64,000 nucleotides of DNA from Jiangella alkaliphila (GTDB taxonomy: Bacteria > Actinomycetota > Actinomycetes > Jiangellales > Jiangellaceae). Position 1 is the stretch's first letter. The number at the start of each line of letters is the position of its first letter. The notes under the pieces were generated by a model, which saw nothing but the letters and a program-made list of their open reading frames with translations, did no database searches and was not told the origin of the DNA. Below, piece by piece: positions 21,162 to 29,343 of this stretch. Both the position numbers and the translations under genes were made by a program. The stretch is taken from positions 3,073,278 to 3,137,277 of the forward strand of contig NZ_LT629791.1 in assembly GCF_900105925.1 (NCBI RefSeq), read 5' to 3'.

Positions 21162-22466
21162 GTGGACCAGAACCTCGTCCGCACCCTCCGCGAGGAGGTC
21201 GCCGACACCCTCGCCCGGCAGCGCCGCGACGACGCCGCCAACGGCATTCCGCCGATGTCCGGCGAGGACGAGCGGCAGTTCGCCCGCGCCGTCATCAGCC
21301 GGGTCCTCGACGCGCACGCCCGGGCCGAGATCGCCGGCGGCCGCACGCCGCCGTCGGCGGAGGAAGAGGAGGAGATCTCCTCCGGCATCCACGCCGCGCT
21401 GTTCGGCGTCGGACGGCTGCAGCCGCTGCTCGACGACCTCGACGTCGAGAACATCGACATCAACGGCTGCGACCAGGTCTTCATCCAGTACGCCGACGGC
21501 CGCGAGGTGAACGGCGCGCCGGTGGCCGAGAGCGACGACGAGCTGGTCGAGCTGGTGCAGATCCTGGGCGCCTACTCCGGCCTCACCAGCCGCCCGTTCG
21601 ACTCCGCGAACCCGCAGCTGGACCTCCGGCTGCCCGACGGCAGCCGGCTCTCGGCCGTCATGGGCGTCTGCGCCCGGCCGTCCATCTCGATCCGCCGGGC
21701 GCGGCTGTCGCGGGTGCACCTCGACGACCTCGTCCGCTACGACACGGTCACCGAGGACCTCGCCGCGTTCCTGTCCGCCGCCGTCGCCGCGCGCAAGAAC
21801 ATCATGATCGCCGGGGCCACCAACGCCGGCAAGACGACCATGCTGCGCGCCCTGGCCAACGAGATCCCGTCGGTCGAGCGCATCATCACCGTCGAGCGAG
21901 CGCTCGAGCTGGGCCTGGGCGAGTTCGCCGACCTGCACCGCAACGTCGTCGCGTTCGAGGAGCGGCTGCCCAACTCCGAGGGCATGGGCGCCATCACCAT
22001 GGCCGAGCTGGTCCGGCGCAGCCTGCGCATGAATCCTAGCCGGGTCATCGTCGGCGAGGTGCTCGGCGACGAGATCGTCACCATGCTCAACGCGATGAGC
22101 CAGGGCAACGACGGCTCGCTGTCGACCATCCACGCCAACAGCTCCATCGAGGTGTTCAACCGCATCTCGACCTACGCCATCCAGTCGGTCGAGCGGCTGC
22201 CCGTCGAGGCGACGATGATGCTGATCGCCGGCGCCATCGACTTCGTCGTGTTCGTCGAGAAGCGCAACGAGTTCGCCGAAGGCGGCCGGCTGCGCCGGTT
22301 CGTCTCCAGCATCCGCGAGATCAACGGCGTCGACGGCCGGGTGCTGTCCAGCGAGATCTTCGCCTCCGGCCCCGACGGCGTCGCCGTGCCGGCCGCGCCG
22401 ATCGCCTGCATCGACGACCTCATGGCGGTGGGCTACGACGTCAACGCGGGCCAGGTGATCGCTTGA
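21162..22466 (+). CDS. CpaF/TadA secretion ATPase
   Basis: A 434-residue type II/IV secretion ATPase that powers Flp pilus assembly from the cytoplasmic face. Walker A is GATNAGKT (218-225, K224), followed by Asp box, VIVGEVLGDE Walker B and a His box region with STIHANSS. The N-terminal helical domain is about 150 residues. GTG 21162 is chosen because CAGGAG lies at a proper distance in the end of the upstream gene. The stop overlaps the TTG of the TadB gene. Confidence 0.88.
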   Translation: MDQNLVRTLREEVADTLARQRRDDAANGIPPMSGEDERQFARAVISRVLDAHARAEIAGGRTPPSAEEEEEISSGIHAALFGVGRLQPLLDDLDVENIDINGCDQVFIQYADGREVNGAPVAESDDELVELVQILGAYSGLTSRPFDSANPQLDLRLPDGSRLSAVMGVCARPSISIRRARLSRVHLDDLVRYDTVTEDLAAFLSAAVAARKNIMIAGATNAGKTTMLRALANEIPSVERIITVERALELGLGEFADLHRNVVAFEERLPNSEGMGAITMAELVRRSLRMNPSRVIVGEVLGDEIVTMLNAMSQGNDGSLSTIHANSSIEVFNRISTYAIQSVERLPVEATMMLIAGAIDFVVFVEKRNEFAEGGRLRRFVSSIREINGVDGRVLSSEIFASGPDGVAVPAAPIACIDDLMAVGYDVNAGQVIA

Positions 22467-23323
22467 GCCCCACCATCCTGCTCATCACCCTGATCGGGGC
22501 CGCCATCGGCGCCTCGGTGCTGCTGCTGGTCATCGCGATCCGCGGCAGCGAGCCGAAGCCGCCGTCGCCGGGCTCGTCGCGGTCGGTGGTCGAGAAGCTG
22601 GGGAAGCAGACGGTCTACGGCATCATCGCCGGCTTCGTGGCGCTGCTGCTGACCCGCTGGCCGGTCGCGGCCGTCGGTGCCGGTCTGCTGGTGGCGTTCT
22701 GGCCGGCGCTGTTCGGCGGGGCGAAGGAGGAGCGGACGTCCATCGCCCGGCTGGAGGGCCTGGCGTCGTGGACCGAGTCGCTGCGCGACACCATCGCCGG
22801 CGCCGTCGGCCTCGAGCAGGCCATTCCGGCCACCGTGTACGCGGCGTCGCCGTCCATCCAGCCGCAGCTGCGGCTGCTGGCCGACCGGCTGCGCATCCGC
22901 ATGCCGATGCCCGAGGCGCTGGAACGCTTCGCCGACGACCTCGACGACGCCAGCGCCGACCTCGTCGTCTCGGCGCTGATCCTCAACGCCCGGCTGCGTG
23001 GCCCCGGCCTGCGGCAGGTGCTCTCGTCGCTGGCCGACTCCGCACGTGCCGAGCTCGACATGCGCCAGCGGGTCATGGCCGGCCGGGCCAGCACCCGCCG
23101 CTCGGTGCAGATCGTCGTCGGCGTCAGCCTGGTCTTCATGATCGGCCTGTCGATCATCAACCGCGACTTCGTCGAGCCGTACAACTCCGCGGGCGGGCAG
23201 ATGGTACTGGGCGTCGTCATCGGCATCTTCGCCATCGGCTTCCTCTGGATGCGCCGGCTGGCGAAGTTCGAGATGCCGGCCCGGTTCCTGGTCACGGCCG
23301 AGACGGGGGAGGCGCGGGCATGA
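22463..23323 (+). CDS. TadB-like type II secretion F-domain membrane protein
   Basis: A 286-residue inner-membrane platform protein. Hydrophobic segments lie near residues 4-26, 50-80 and then a pair near 215-265, with the cytoplasmic T2SSF domain between. The start is TTG 22463 in a TTGA overlap with cpaF; no other start gives the first membrane helix. It partners with the following TadC as the pilus assembly platform. Confidence 0.8.
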   Translation: MSPTILLITLIGAAIGASVLLLVIAIRGSEPKPPSPGSSRSVVEKLGKQTVYGIIAGFVALLLTRWPVAAVGAGLLVAFWPALFGGAKEERTSIARLEGLASWTESLRDTIAGAVGLEQAIPATVYAASPSIQPQLRLLADRLRIRMPMPEALERFADDLDDASADLVVSALILNARLRGPGLRQVLSSLADSARAELDMRQRVMAGRASTRRSVQIVVGVSLVFMIGLSIINRDFVEPYNSAGGQMVLGVVIGIFAIGFLWMRRLAKFEMPARFLVTAETGEARA

Positions 23324-24240
23324 CGCTGATCCTGGTCGCGGGCGCCATCGCCGGCGCGGGCGTGCTGATGTTCGGGTACGTGCTCTCGGTGCCGCGCATC
23401 AACCCGGCGGCCGCGCTGGCCCGCCTCGACGCCGAGCGCAGCCGGGCCCGGCGCGACCGCCTCACCGCCGTCACCGTCAGCAGCGGCACCGGCGAGTCGG
23501 CCACGATGCGCCGGTTCGGCGGCCGGCTGCGCGGCTCGCTGGAGATCGTCGGGATCAACTTCGGCTCGCTGCGCCGCGACCTCTCGCTGCTCGGCCGCAC
23601 CGTGGAAGGCCACCTGGCGACCTCCGTGCTGGCCGCGCTGGTCGGCTTCCTGATGCCCGTGGTGCTGGCCGCGATCCTGTCGGTCGCGGAGATCGGCCTG
23701 AGCATCCCGGCCGGCACGGTCATCGGGATCATCCTCGCGCTGATCTTCGGCGTGATCCCGACGCTGTCGGCCCGGTCCAGCGCGGCCGACCGGCGGCGCG
23801 ACTTCCGCCACGTCGTCGGCTCGTTCCTCGACCTCGTGGCGATGAACCTCGCCGGCGGCCGCGGCGTGCCCGAGGCGCTGCAGGCGGCGTCGTCGCTCAG
23901 CGACGGCTGGGCGATGGTCCGCATCCGCGACACCCTGCTCACCGCCCGGCTGCACGGCGTCACCCCGTGGGCGGCACTGGGCGAACTGGGCGACGAGGTC
24001 GGCGTCGACGAACTGCGCGACCTCGCCGCCGCGCTGGCGCTGGTCGCCGAGGACGGTGCCAAGGTGCGCGAGTCGCTGGCCGCGCGGGCCAGCTCGCTGC
24101 GCCGGCGCGAACTGGCCGAGATCGAGGGCAAGGCCGGGCAGCGCTCGCAGTCCATGCTGGTCGCCCAGCTGGTGCTGTGCTGCGGCTTCCTCCTCTTCCT
24201 CGTCTACCCCGCGTTGATGGGGGTGCTGGAGCAGAGTTGA
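23320..24240 (+). CDS. TadC-like type II secretion F-domain membrane protein
   Basis: A 306-residue T2SSF membrane protein. One N-terminal helix (2-21), two helices near 103-150 and a final one near 283-303 frame a helical domain containing NLAGGRGVPEALQAAS. It starts with ATGA overlapping the TadB gene, so TadB and TadC should be made in equal amounts. It is the second half of the Flp platform complex. Confidence 0.8.
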   Translation: MTLILVAGAIAGAGVLMFGYVLSVPRINPAAALARLDAERSRARRDRLTAVTVSSGTGESATMRRFGGRLRGSLEIVGINFGSLRRDLSLLGRTVEGHLATSVLAALVGFLMPVVLAAILSVAEIGLSIPAGTVIGIILALIFGVIPTLSARSSAADRRRDFRHVVGSFLDLVAMNLAGGRGVPEALQAASSLSDGWAMVRIRDTLLTARLHGVTPWAALGELGDEVGVDELRDLAAALALVAEDGAKVRESLAARASSLRRRELAEIEGKAGQRSQSMLVAQLVLCCGFLLFLVYPALMGVLEQS

Positions 24241-24283
24241 CTGTCGCGAAGCGAACCACCTACCGACCAGGACGAGGAGACGC

Positions 24284-24499
24284 ATGAACACCCCCATCGG
24301 CTGGCTGCTGCTGAGCCTCCAGGTGCACACCGAGCGGGCCCGCCGCGCGCCCGAGCGCGGCGCGTCGGCCATCGAGTTCGTCATCATCACGGCGATTCTC
24401 GTCGCGCTCGCCGCGGCGGTCGGCGTCGTCATCTACCAGCTGGTCACCGACGAGGCCGAGTCCATCGACATCCCCGACGCTCCCGGCGGCGGGCTCTGA
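24284..24499 (+). CDS. Flp-like type IVb pilin precursor
   Basis: A 71-residue protein with the form of a major Flp pilin. A leader ends ERG, then ASAIEFV with Glu at +5 (E31) of the mature protein, and one hydrophobic helix to about residue 52. Predicted prepilin peptidase cleavage is G26/A27. The short acidic tail is unusual in ending PDAPGGGL. GAGGAG precedes the ATG. No prepilin peptidase gene lies in the window, so processing must rely on one elsewhere. Confidence 0.78.
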   Translation: MNTPIGWLLLSLQVHTERARRAPERGASAIEFVIITAILVALAAAVGVVIYQLVTDEAESIDIPDAPGGGL

Positions 24500-24506
24500 C
24501 GGACCG

Positions 24507-24926
24507 ATGAACGTCGTCCAGGAACGCATCGCACGACTGCGATCGAGACCCGAGAGGGGAGCGAGCGCGGTCGAGCTCGCGCTGTACACCCCGATCATGT
24601 TCTTGATCATCTTCATCATCGTGCAGTTCTCGCTGACCTGGCACGGCAACCAGATCGCCGCGGCGGCCGCCCGCGAGGCGGCCCGGACGGCGCGCATCGG
24701 CGGCGGCACGCCGGCGGCGCTGGCGGCGGCGGAGACCCGTGGCCGCGAGTACGCCGACGCGGTCGGGAACGGCCACCTGATCATCACCAGCATCGAGGCG
24801 ATCCAGGTGGGCGAGAACGTCCGCGTCACCGTCCGCGGCCGGTCCACCGAGATCGTCAACAATCTCGCCCCCGAGGTCACCCAGACCATCGAGGGCCCCA
24901 TCGAGCAGTTCGTCCCGGACCTGTGA
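24507..24926 (+). CDS. TadE-like minor pilin/pseudopilin
   Basis: A 139-residue protein with a basic leader ending ERG, then ASAVELAL with Glu at +5 (E23), and one long helix to about residue 45. The globular C-terminus contains AAAAREAARTARIGG. It matches the TadE family of pseudopilins processed by the same peptidase as Flp. It lies 7 bases after the pilin gene, and its stop overlaps the next GTG. Confidence 0.78.
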   Translation: MNVVQERIARLRSRPERGASAVELALYTPIMFLIIFIIVQFSLTWHGNQIAAAAAREAARTARIGGGTPAALAAAETRGREYADAVGNGHLIITSIEAIQVGENVRVTVRGRSTEIVNNLAPEVTQTIEGPIEQFVPDL

Positions 24927-25348
24927 TCAGCCGACTACGGGCCGCGCGCGCGGCGAGGAGAGAGGAGGGATCCATGGCCATCGAGGTCGTGATCCTCGCC
25001 CCTGTCCTCATCGCGGTCATGATGCTCATCGTCGGGCTCGGCCGGTACGTCGACCGCCGCGGCGACGTCGAGGCGATGGCCCGCGACGCCGTGCGGTCCG
25101 CGTCGATGGAGCGCGACATCTCGTCGGCCCGGCAGGCAGCGCAGGCGATCATCAACAGCACCCGGCCCGCCGGCGTCAGCTGCGCGCCGATCGATCTCAC
25201 CGGCGACTTCGAGCCGGGCGGGATGATCAACGTGCGGGTCAGCTGCCAGGTCAGCTTCGACGAGCTCGGGTTCGCCGGCTTCCCGGGCAACGCCACGCTC
25301 GAGGGCGAGAGCTCCGCGCCCATCGACTCGCTGCGGGGGACGCTGTGA
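24923..25348 (+). CDS. Second TadE-like pseudopilin
   Basis: A 141-residue protein with the same design as its neighbour: leader ending EEG, then SMAIEVV with Glu at +5 (E21), one helix, and a globular domain with two cysteines (CAPIDL and SCQVSF) that could form a disulphide outside the cell. GTGA overlaps occur at both ends. It probably forms a minor pilin complex with the adjacent TadE and TadG-like proteins. Confidence 0.75.
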   Translation: MISRLRAARAARREEGSMAIEVVILAPVLIAVMMLIVGLGRYVDRRGDVEAMARDAVRSASMERDISSARQAAQAIINSTRPAGVSCAPIDLTGDFEPGGMINVRVSCQVSFDELGFAGFPGNATLEGESSAPIDSLRGTL

Positions 25349-25776
25349 GGCGGGCCGTGCGGTCGGAGCGGGGCGCCATCAGCGCGATGGTCGTCACGCT
25401 GATCGTCATGCTGTTCATGCTGGCCGGACTGGTCATCGACGGAGGACTCGCCATCAACGCACGGCAGCGACTCTTCGACGACGCCGAGCAGGCCGCCCGC
25501 GCGGCCGCCGACCAGATCGACATCGACGCGCTGCGCGAGACGGGTCAGGTGGTCCTGCTGGAGGCCGAGGCACGGCAGGCCGCCGTCGACTACATGACCG
25601 CCCGCGGCTACCCCGCCGGCCAGGTGACCGTGCAGGTCAACGGCGACGAGGTGTTCGTGCACGCCGAGGACACCGTGAGTACGTCACTGCTGCAGCTGAT
25701 CTTCATCGACGACTTCTCGATCGAGGGGCAGGCCACCTCGAGGCCGGCGGTCGGCATCACGGGGGAATTGCCATGA
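25345..25776 (+). CDS. TadG-like pilus-associated membrane protein
   Basis: A 143-residue protein opening SERGAISAMVV, followed by a helix to about residue 35 and INARQRLFDDAEQAARAAA, the pattern of TadG/RcpC-associated 'putative Flp pilus-assembly TadE/G' proteins. It lacks the +5 Glu of the two genes upstream, so it may not be processed as a pilin. GTGA and ATGA overlaps tie it to its neighbours. Much shorter than TadG of diderms, it has no von Willebrand domain. Confidence 0.7.
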   Translation: MRRAVRSERGAISAMVVTLIVMLFMLAGLVIDGGLAINARQRLFDDAEQAARAAADQIDIDALRETGQVVLLEAEARQAAVDYMTARGYPAGQVTVQVNGDEVFVHAEDTVSTSLLQLIFIDDFSIEGQATSRPAVGITGELP

Positions 25777-28697
25777 GTGAGAACAGAGGTGGGCGCCGCG
25801 CTCGGCCGCAGCCGCGGACGGAGCGCGCGTCGCGGCCGGTGTCGCCGATCGAGGCGTCGGTGACGGCGACGGCGTCGCTGCGCGAGACCGGGCCGCAGCG
25901 GTTCCAGCGGCGCGGCGTGCCCGAGGCCAAGCGCAGCATGCCGCAGGCCTTCCTGGCCGGGTTCGCGCTCGCGCTGCTGGTCATCGGCGTGCCGGTGCTA
26001 CTGCTGATCCTGGGCGGCCCGCCGCCCATCCCGACGTCGATGCCCACGCGCGACGACCTCACCGCCACCATCGGCGCCGAGCAGCTGGTCGGCGTGCTGC
26101 TGTGGGTGGTCTGGCTGGCCTGGCTGCAGTTCACCGCCTGCGTGCTGATCGAGCTGCGCAGCGCCGTCCGCGGCGTCGGGCTGCCCAGCCGGGTGCCGCT
26201 GTCCGGGCCGACCCAGCGGTTCGCCCGCGCGCTGGTCGCGTCGGTGCTGGTCGCCACCGCCGCGGTGGGCCAGGCGGCGGCCGCCTCGCCGGCCGCGGCC
26301 CCGGAGGCCCCGCCGGTCTCCGTCTCGGCCGAGGCGTACGACGGCCAGGCCGAGGTCACCGTCCAGCAGGAGGCGCCGCCCGCCGCGGCCCCCGTGGCCG
26401 AGGAGGTCGAGTACCACCTGGGCGCCATGGTGCTCGACCCCGAGGAAGGTGCTGAGCTGGTCGGCCAGAAGGTCTACATCGTGCAGCCGCCTGACGGCCG
26501 CTACCACGACAACCTCTGGGACATCGCCGAGCGCACCCTCGGCGACGGCCGTCGCTACCAGGAGATCTTCGAGCTCAACCGCGGCCGCACCCAGCCCGAC
26601 GGCCACGAGCTGTCGCTGGCCCGGCTGATCTACCCGAACTGGCTGCTCATCGTGCCGGCCGACGCTGCGGGCGTCGACGTCGTCACGGTCGAGACGCCGG
26701 CGCCCGAGGCCCCGCCCGCGCCGCCGGCCACCCCGCCGATCGCGCCCGACGAGGGCGGCGGCCAGCAGGAGGGCATCGGCGAGGCCGGCGCCGGCCTGTT
26801 CGCCGACTTCGTCGCCACCGGCGAGGCCGAGGCGGTCAACACCAACCCGCACGCCGGACTCATCGACGCCGGGCTGCTGGCCGCGGGCCTGCTGGCGTCG
26901 CTGGAGCTGATCCGCCGCCGGCGGCGCACCCCCGAGCCGGGCGGCGACGAGCTCGAGGCCGAGGTGGCGCTGCGCGTCGGCGCCGACCCCGACCGCGCCC
27001 GCTGGCTCGACTACGCGCTGCGCCACCTGGCCGCGGCGTGCCAGGAGGCCGGCCGGCCGCTGCCCCCCGTCTACACCGCGGTGGTCGACAGCACGTCGGT
27101 CGAGCTGCTGCTGGCGCCCGCGTGGGCCGACGCGCCGGAGCCGTGGACGGTGCTCGACGACGGCCGCCGCTGGGTCCTGACCCGCGCCGACGTCGCCGTC
27201 GACCCCGAGCTGCGCGGCCGCGTGCTGGCGCCGTACCCCGGCCTGGTCTCGCTGGGCCGCAGCGGCGACCGCGACGTCCTCGTCGACCTCGAGGCGGCCG
27301 GCGGCCCGATCTGCATCGACGGCGACCCGGAGGCCACCTTCGAGGTGGTGACGGCGCTCGCGGTGGAGCTGGCCACCAACCAGTGGTCCGATCACCTGCG
27401 GGTGACCGCCGACGGCCTGCCCGACGCGCTCAGCGTCTTCGACCCGGGCCGGCTGCGGCTGGTCGACGGCGTCGAGCCGCTGCTGCCCGAGCTGGCCGCC
27501 CGCCGCGCCGACCGCCTGGGCACCGACGTGCTGACCGGCCGGGTCCGGCCGGGCGGCGCGGGGAACTGGATGCCCGAGTACCTCGTGCTCGGCACGCCGC
27601 CCACCGGCGAGCTGGCCGAGCAGCTGGTGGAGCTGACGAACGCCGCCGGCCGGTCGCCGCTCGGCGTGGTCTGCGCCGGCGACATCCCGGGCGCGCGCTG
27701 GCGCATCCACGTCGACGCCGCCGGCACGCTGGAGCTGCCGGCGCTGGGGCTGTCGGTGCGGGCCAACCAGCTGTCGTGGCGCAGCATCGAGGCGCTGGTC
27801 GGGCTGGTCGACCCGGACCGCAGCCACGACCCCGACCCCGCCGGCCCGGGCTTCAACGAGGCCTGGCTGCCCGACGTCCGGCCCGAGGTGCCGCAGGTGC
27901 GCACGCTGGTCACCGAGGCCGAGCTGGCCACGGCGCCGGTCCGGGTGTACATCCTGGGCCCGGTGGTCGTGCAGGCGCGCACCGAGATCGAGGCCGAGCG
28001 CCGCGCGCTGGCCACCGAGATCGTCGTGCACCTGGCCATGCACCGCGAGGGCGTGCACCCGACGGTGCTGGCGTCGGCCGTGTGGCCGCGCGGGGTCACC
28101 GCGGCGGTGCGCGAGTCGACCTTCGCCCGGGTGCGCGAGTGGCTCGGCGTCGACCGCGCCGGCTCGCCGTACCTGCTGATGACCGAGGACGGCCGGCTGA
28201 AACTGAGCGAGAACGTCGTCCTCGACTGGGACGTCGTGTGCGCGCTGCTCAGCCAGTCGCGGCAGGTGCGACGTCCGTCCGAAGAAGCCGACCTGCTGCG
28301 CCGGGCGCTGCGGGTGGCCCGCGGCCCGGTGCTCAGCGAGCGGCCGCAGGGACGCTACGCCTGGATCGCCCGGGTTCGCGTCGAACGCCTGGCGTCCGAC
28401 CTGCTGGTCGACGCCGCGCACAGGTTGTCCGTCATCACCCGCGACGGCGGCGACCCGGCCACGGCGGCAGCCGCGGCCCGGGCCGGGCTGCGGGTCAGGC
28501 CGGCCGAGCAGCTGCTCTGGCGCGACCTGATCCTCGCCCAGCACGCCGTCGACGGGCGGGGCGGCGTGATGGCGGTGGAGGGCGAGATGAGCGAGTCCCT
28601 CCTCGGCATCGGCGGAATCGAGCTCGCGCCGGAGACGGCCGCGCTGCTCGAGGAGCTCGTGCCGGGTGGTGGAGGGAGACATCGCGATCTCGCATAG
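25773..28697 (+). CDS. Membrane LysM-BTAD regulator-like protein at the end of the Tad operon
   Basis: A 974-residue protein with an unusual domain order. Cytoplasmic basic tail; two helices at about 60-82 and 103-127; a third near 152-172; a LysM-like segment at about 232-297 (VYIVQPPDGRYHDNLWDIAE ... LIYPNWLLIVP); a Pro/Glu linker; another helix at about 361-380 with an RRRRR stop-transfer; then a long cytoplasmic region ending in a bacterial transcriptional activator domain (about 725-970). BTAD domains are normally found in SARP/AfsR regulators next to a winged helix; no convincing DNA-binding helix was seen just before it. The LysM part would lie on the peptidoglycan side, so it may sense wall or pilus state and signal inside (inference). 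ATGA overlaps the TadG-like gene. Confidence 0.72.
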   Translation: MSENRGGRRARPQPRTERASRPVSPIEASVTATASLRETGPQRFQRRGVPEAKRSMPQAFLAGFALALLVIGVPVLLLILGGPPPIPTSMPTRDDLTATIGAEQLVGVLLWVVWLAWLQFTACVLIELRSAVRGVGLPSRVPLSGPTQRFARALVASVLVATAAVGQAAAASPAAAPEAPPVSVSAEAYDGQAEVTVQQEAPPAAAPVAEEVEYHLGAMVLDPEEGAELVGQKVYIVQPPDGRYHDNLWDIAERTLGDGRRYQEIFELNRGRTQPDGHELSLARLIYPNWLLIVPADAAGVDVVTVETPAPEAPPAPPATPPIAPDEGGGQQEGIGEAGAGLFADFVATGEAEAVNTNPHAGLIDAGLLAAGLLASLELIRRRRRTPEPGGDELEAEVALRVGADPDRARWLDYALRHLAAACQEAGRPLPPVYTAVVDSTSVELLLAPAWADAPEPWTVLDDGRRWVLTRADVAVDPELRGRVLAPYPGLVSLGRSGDRDVLVDLEAAGGPICIDGDPEATFEVVTALAVELATNQWSDHLRVTADGLPDALSVFDPGRLRLVDGVEPLLPELAARRADRLGTDVLTGRVRPGGAGNWMPEYLVLGTPPTGELAEQLVELTNAAGRSPLGVVCAGDIPGARWRIHVDAAGTLELPALGLSVRANQLSWRSIEALVGLVDPDRSHDPDPAGPGFNEAWLPDVRPEVPQVRTLVTEAELATAPVRVYILGPVVVQARTEIEAERRALATEIVVHLAMHREGVHPTVLASAVWPRGVTAAVRESTFARVREWLGVDRAGSPYLLMTEDGRLKLSENVVLDWDVVCALLSQSRQVRRPSEEADLLRRALRVARGPVLSERPQGRYAWIARVRVERLASDLLVDAAHRLSVITRDGGDPATAAAAARAGLRVRPAEQLLWRDLILAQHAVDGRGGVMAVEGEMSESLLGIGGIELAPETAALLEELVPGGGGRHRDLA

Positions 28698-28954
28698 TGC
28701 GGGCACTTGTCATTGTTGAAGGAGGTACCCGAAAAAGCTCGGGGTTGAATTCATGAATGGGCACGGTAATATCCGGTCCGGGGCCACGGAATTGGCACCC
28801 GGTGACGTTGTCGTTGCCTTTTTGGAAATCACCCAGAAAAGTTCAGAAAAAGCCGTCGCTGCAGTTGCAAATTGCGCGACGACAGGTAGAATTTCTAGTG
28901 TCATGCCGCACCTGAAGCGGTGGGGCAGTTCTCATTCACGAGGGAGTACGTAGC
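28698..28954 (+). promoter_or_regulatory. A+T-richer promoter region upstream of the WXG100 gene
   Basis: This 257-base gap is visibly less G+C-rich than its surroundings. TTGCAA at 28865-28870 and TAGAAT at 28887-28892, 16 bases apart, form a good vegetative promoter. A GAGGGAG ribosome site precedes ATG 28955. GAAGGAGGT at 28715-28723 is a strong ribosome site with no matching start at normal spacing. A 66-codon frame (28753-28953) has atypical codon use and is not called. Confidence 0.5.
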
Positions 28955-29224
28955 ATGGCTGTAGGTGCAGATCTTCCCACCCTTCGGGAACTCCACGGAA
29001 CCTTCTCCCGGAACTCCGAGTCCGCGGACACCATCAAGAAGGAGGTCGACACGGGCGTGGCGAATGCCGTGTGGACCGGTCGTTACGCGGAGGACTTCCG
29101 GAATGCGTGGGATGAGTACCGCACGAATCTCGACACCCTGCGCGACGCGCTGACCGGTGCCGCTGACGACGTGCGTACCAACCACAACAACATCGCCGCC
29201 GCCACCGGCGAAGACCCGATGTGA
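28955..29224 (+). CDS. WXG100 family ESX secreted protein
   Basis: An 89-residue helical-hairpin protein of the EsxA/ESAT-6 superfamily. The turn motif W-T-G is at 40-42, with TGRYAEDFRNAWDEY after it, and both flanks are amphipathic helices without proline. Only one such gene is present, as in homodimeric EsxA systems. The C-terminus is short and lacks a clear Y-x-x-x-D/E signal. It has its own promoter and a strong ribosome site, and is separated from the ATPase gene by a hairpin, consistent with excess production of the substrate. Confidence 0.85.
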   Translation: MAVGADLPTLRELHGTFSRNSESADTIKKEVDTGVANAVWTGRYAEDFRNAWDEYRTNLDTLRDALTGAADDVRTNHNNIAAATGEDPM

Positions 29225-29236
29225 CACAGCTCTGAG

Positions 29237-29280
29237 CGAGAGTGGCCCGCATTCCCTCCGGGGGATGTGGGCCACTCTCG
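29237..29280 (+). terminator. Hairpin between WXG100 and EccC-type genes
   Basis: Arms 29237-29252 and 29265-29280 pair at 15 of 16 positions around a 12-base loop, starting 13 bases after the WXG100 stop. There is no T-tract. It is probably a partial terminator or mRNA 3'-end stabiliser that lets the small substrate be made in excess of the ATPase. Confidence 0.6.
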
Positions 29281-29343
29281 TGTGTCGGTAAACTACGTCG
29301 TGGACGGGCCATGAGGCCGAGACCGGGAACTTAGGGCGGGTAC

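Noticed and set aside
28753-28953. A 66-codon frame between the Tad operon and the WXG100 gene
   Set aside because: Atypical codon use, no ribosome site at proper distance, and it covers the best promoter candidate for the WXG100 gene.
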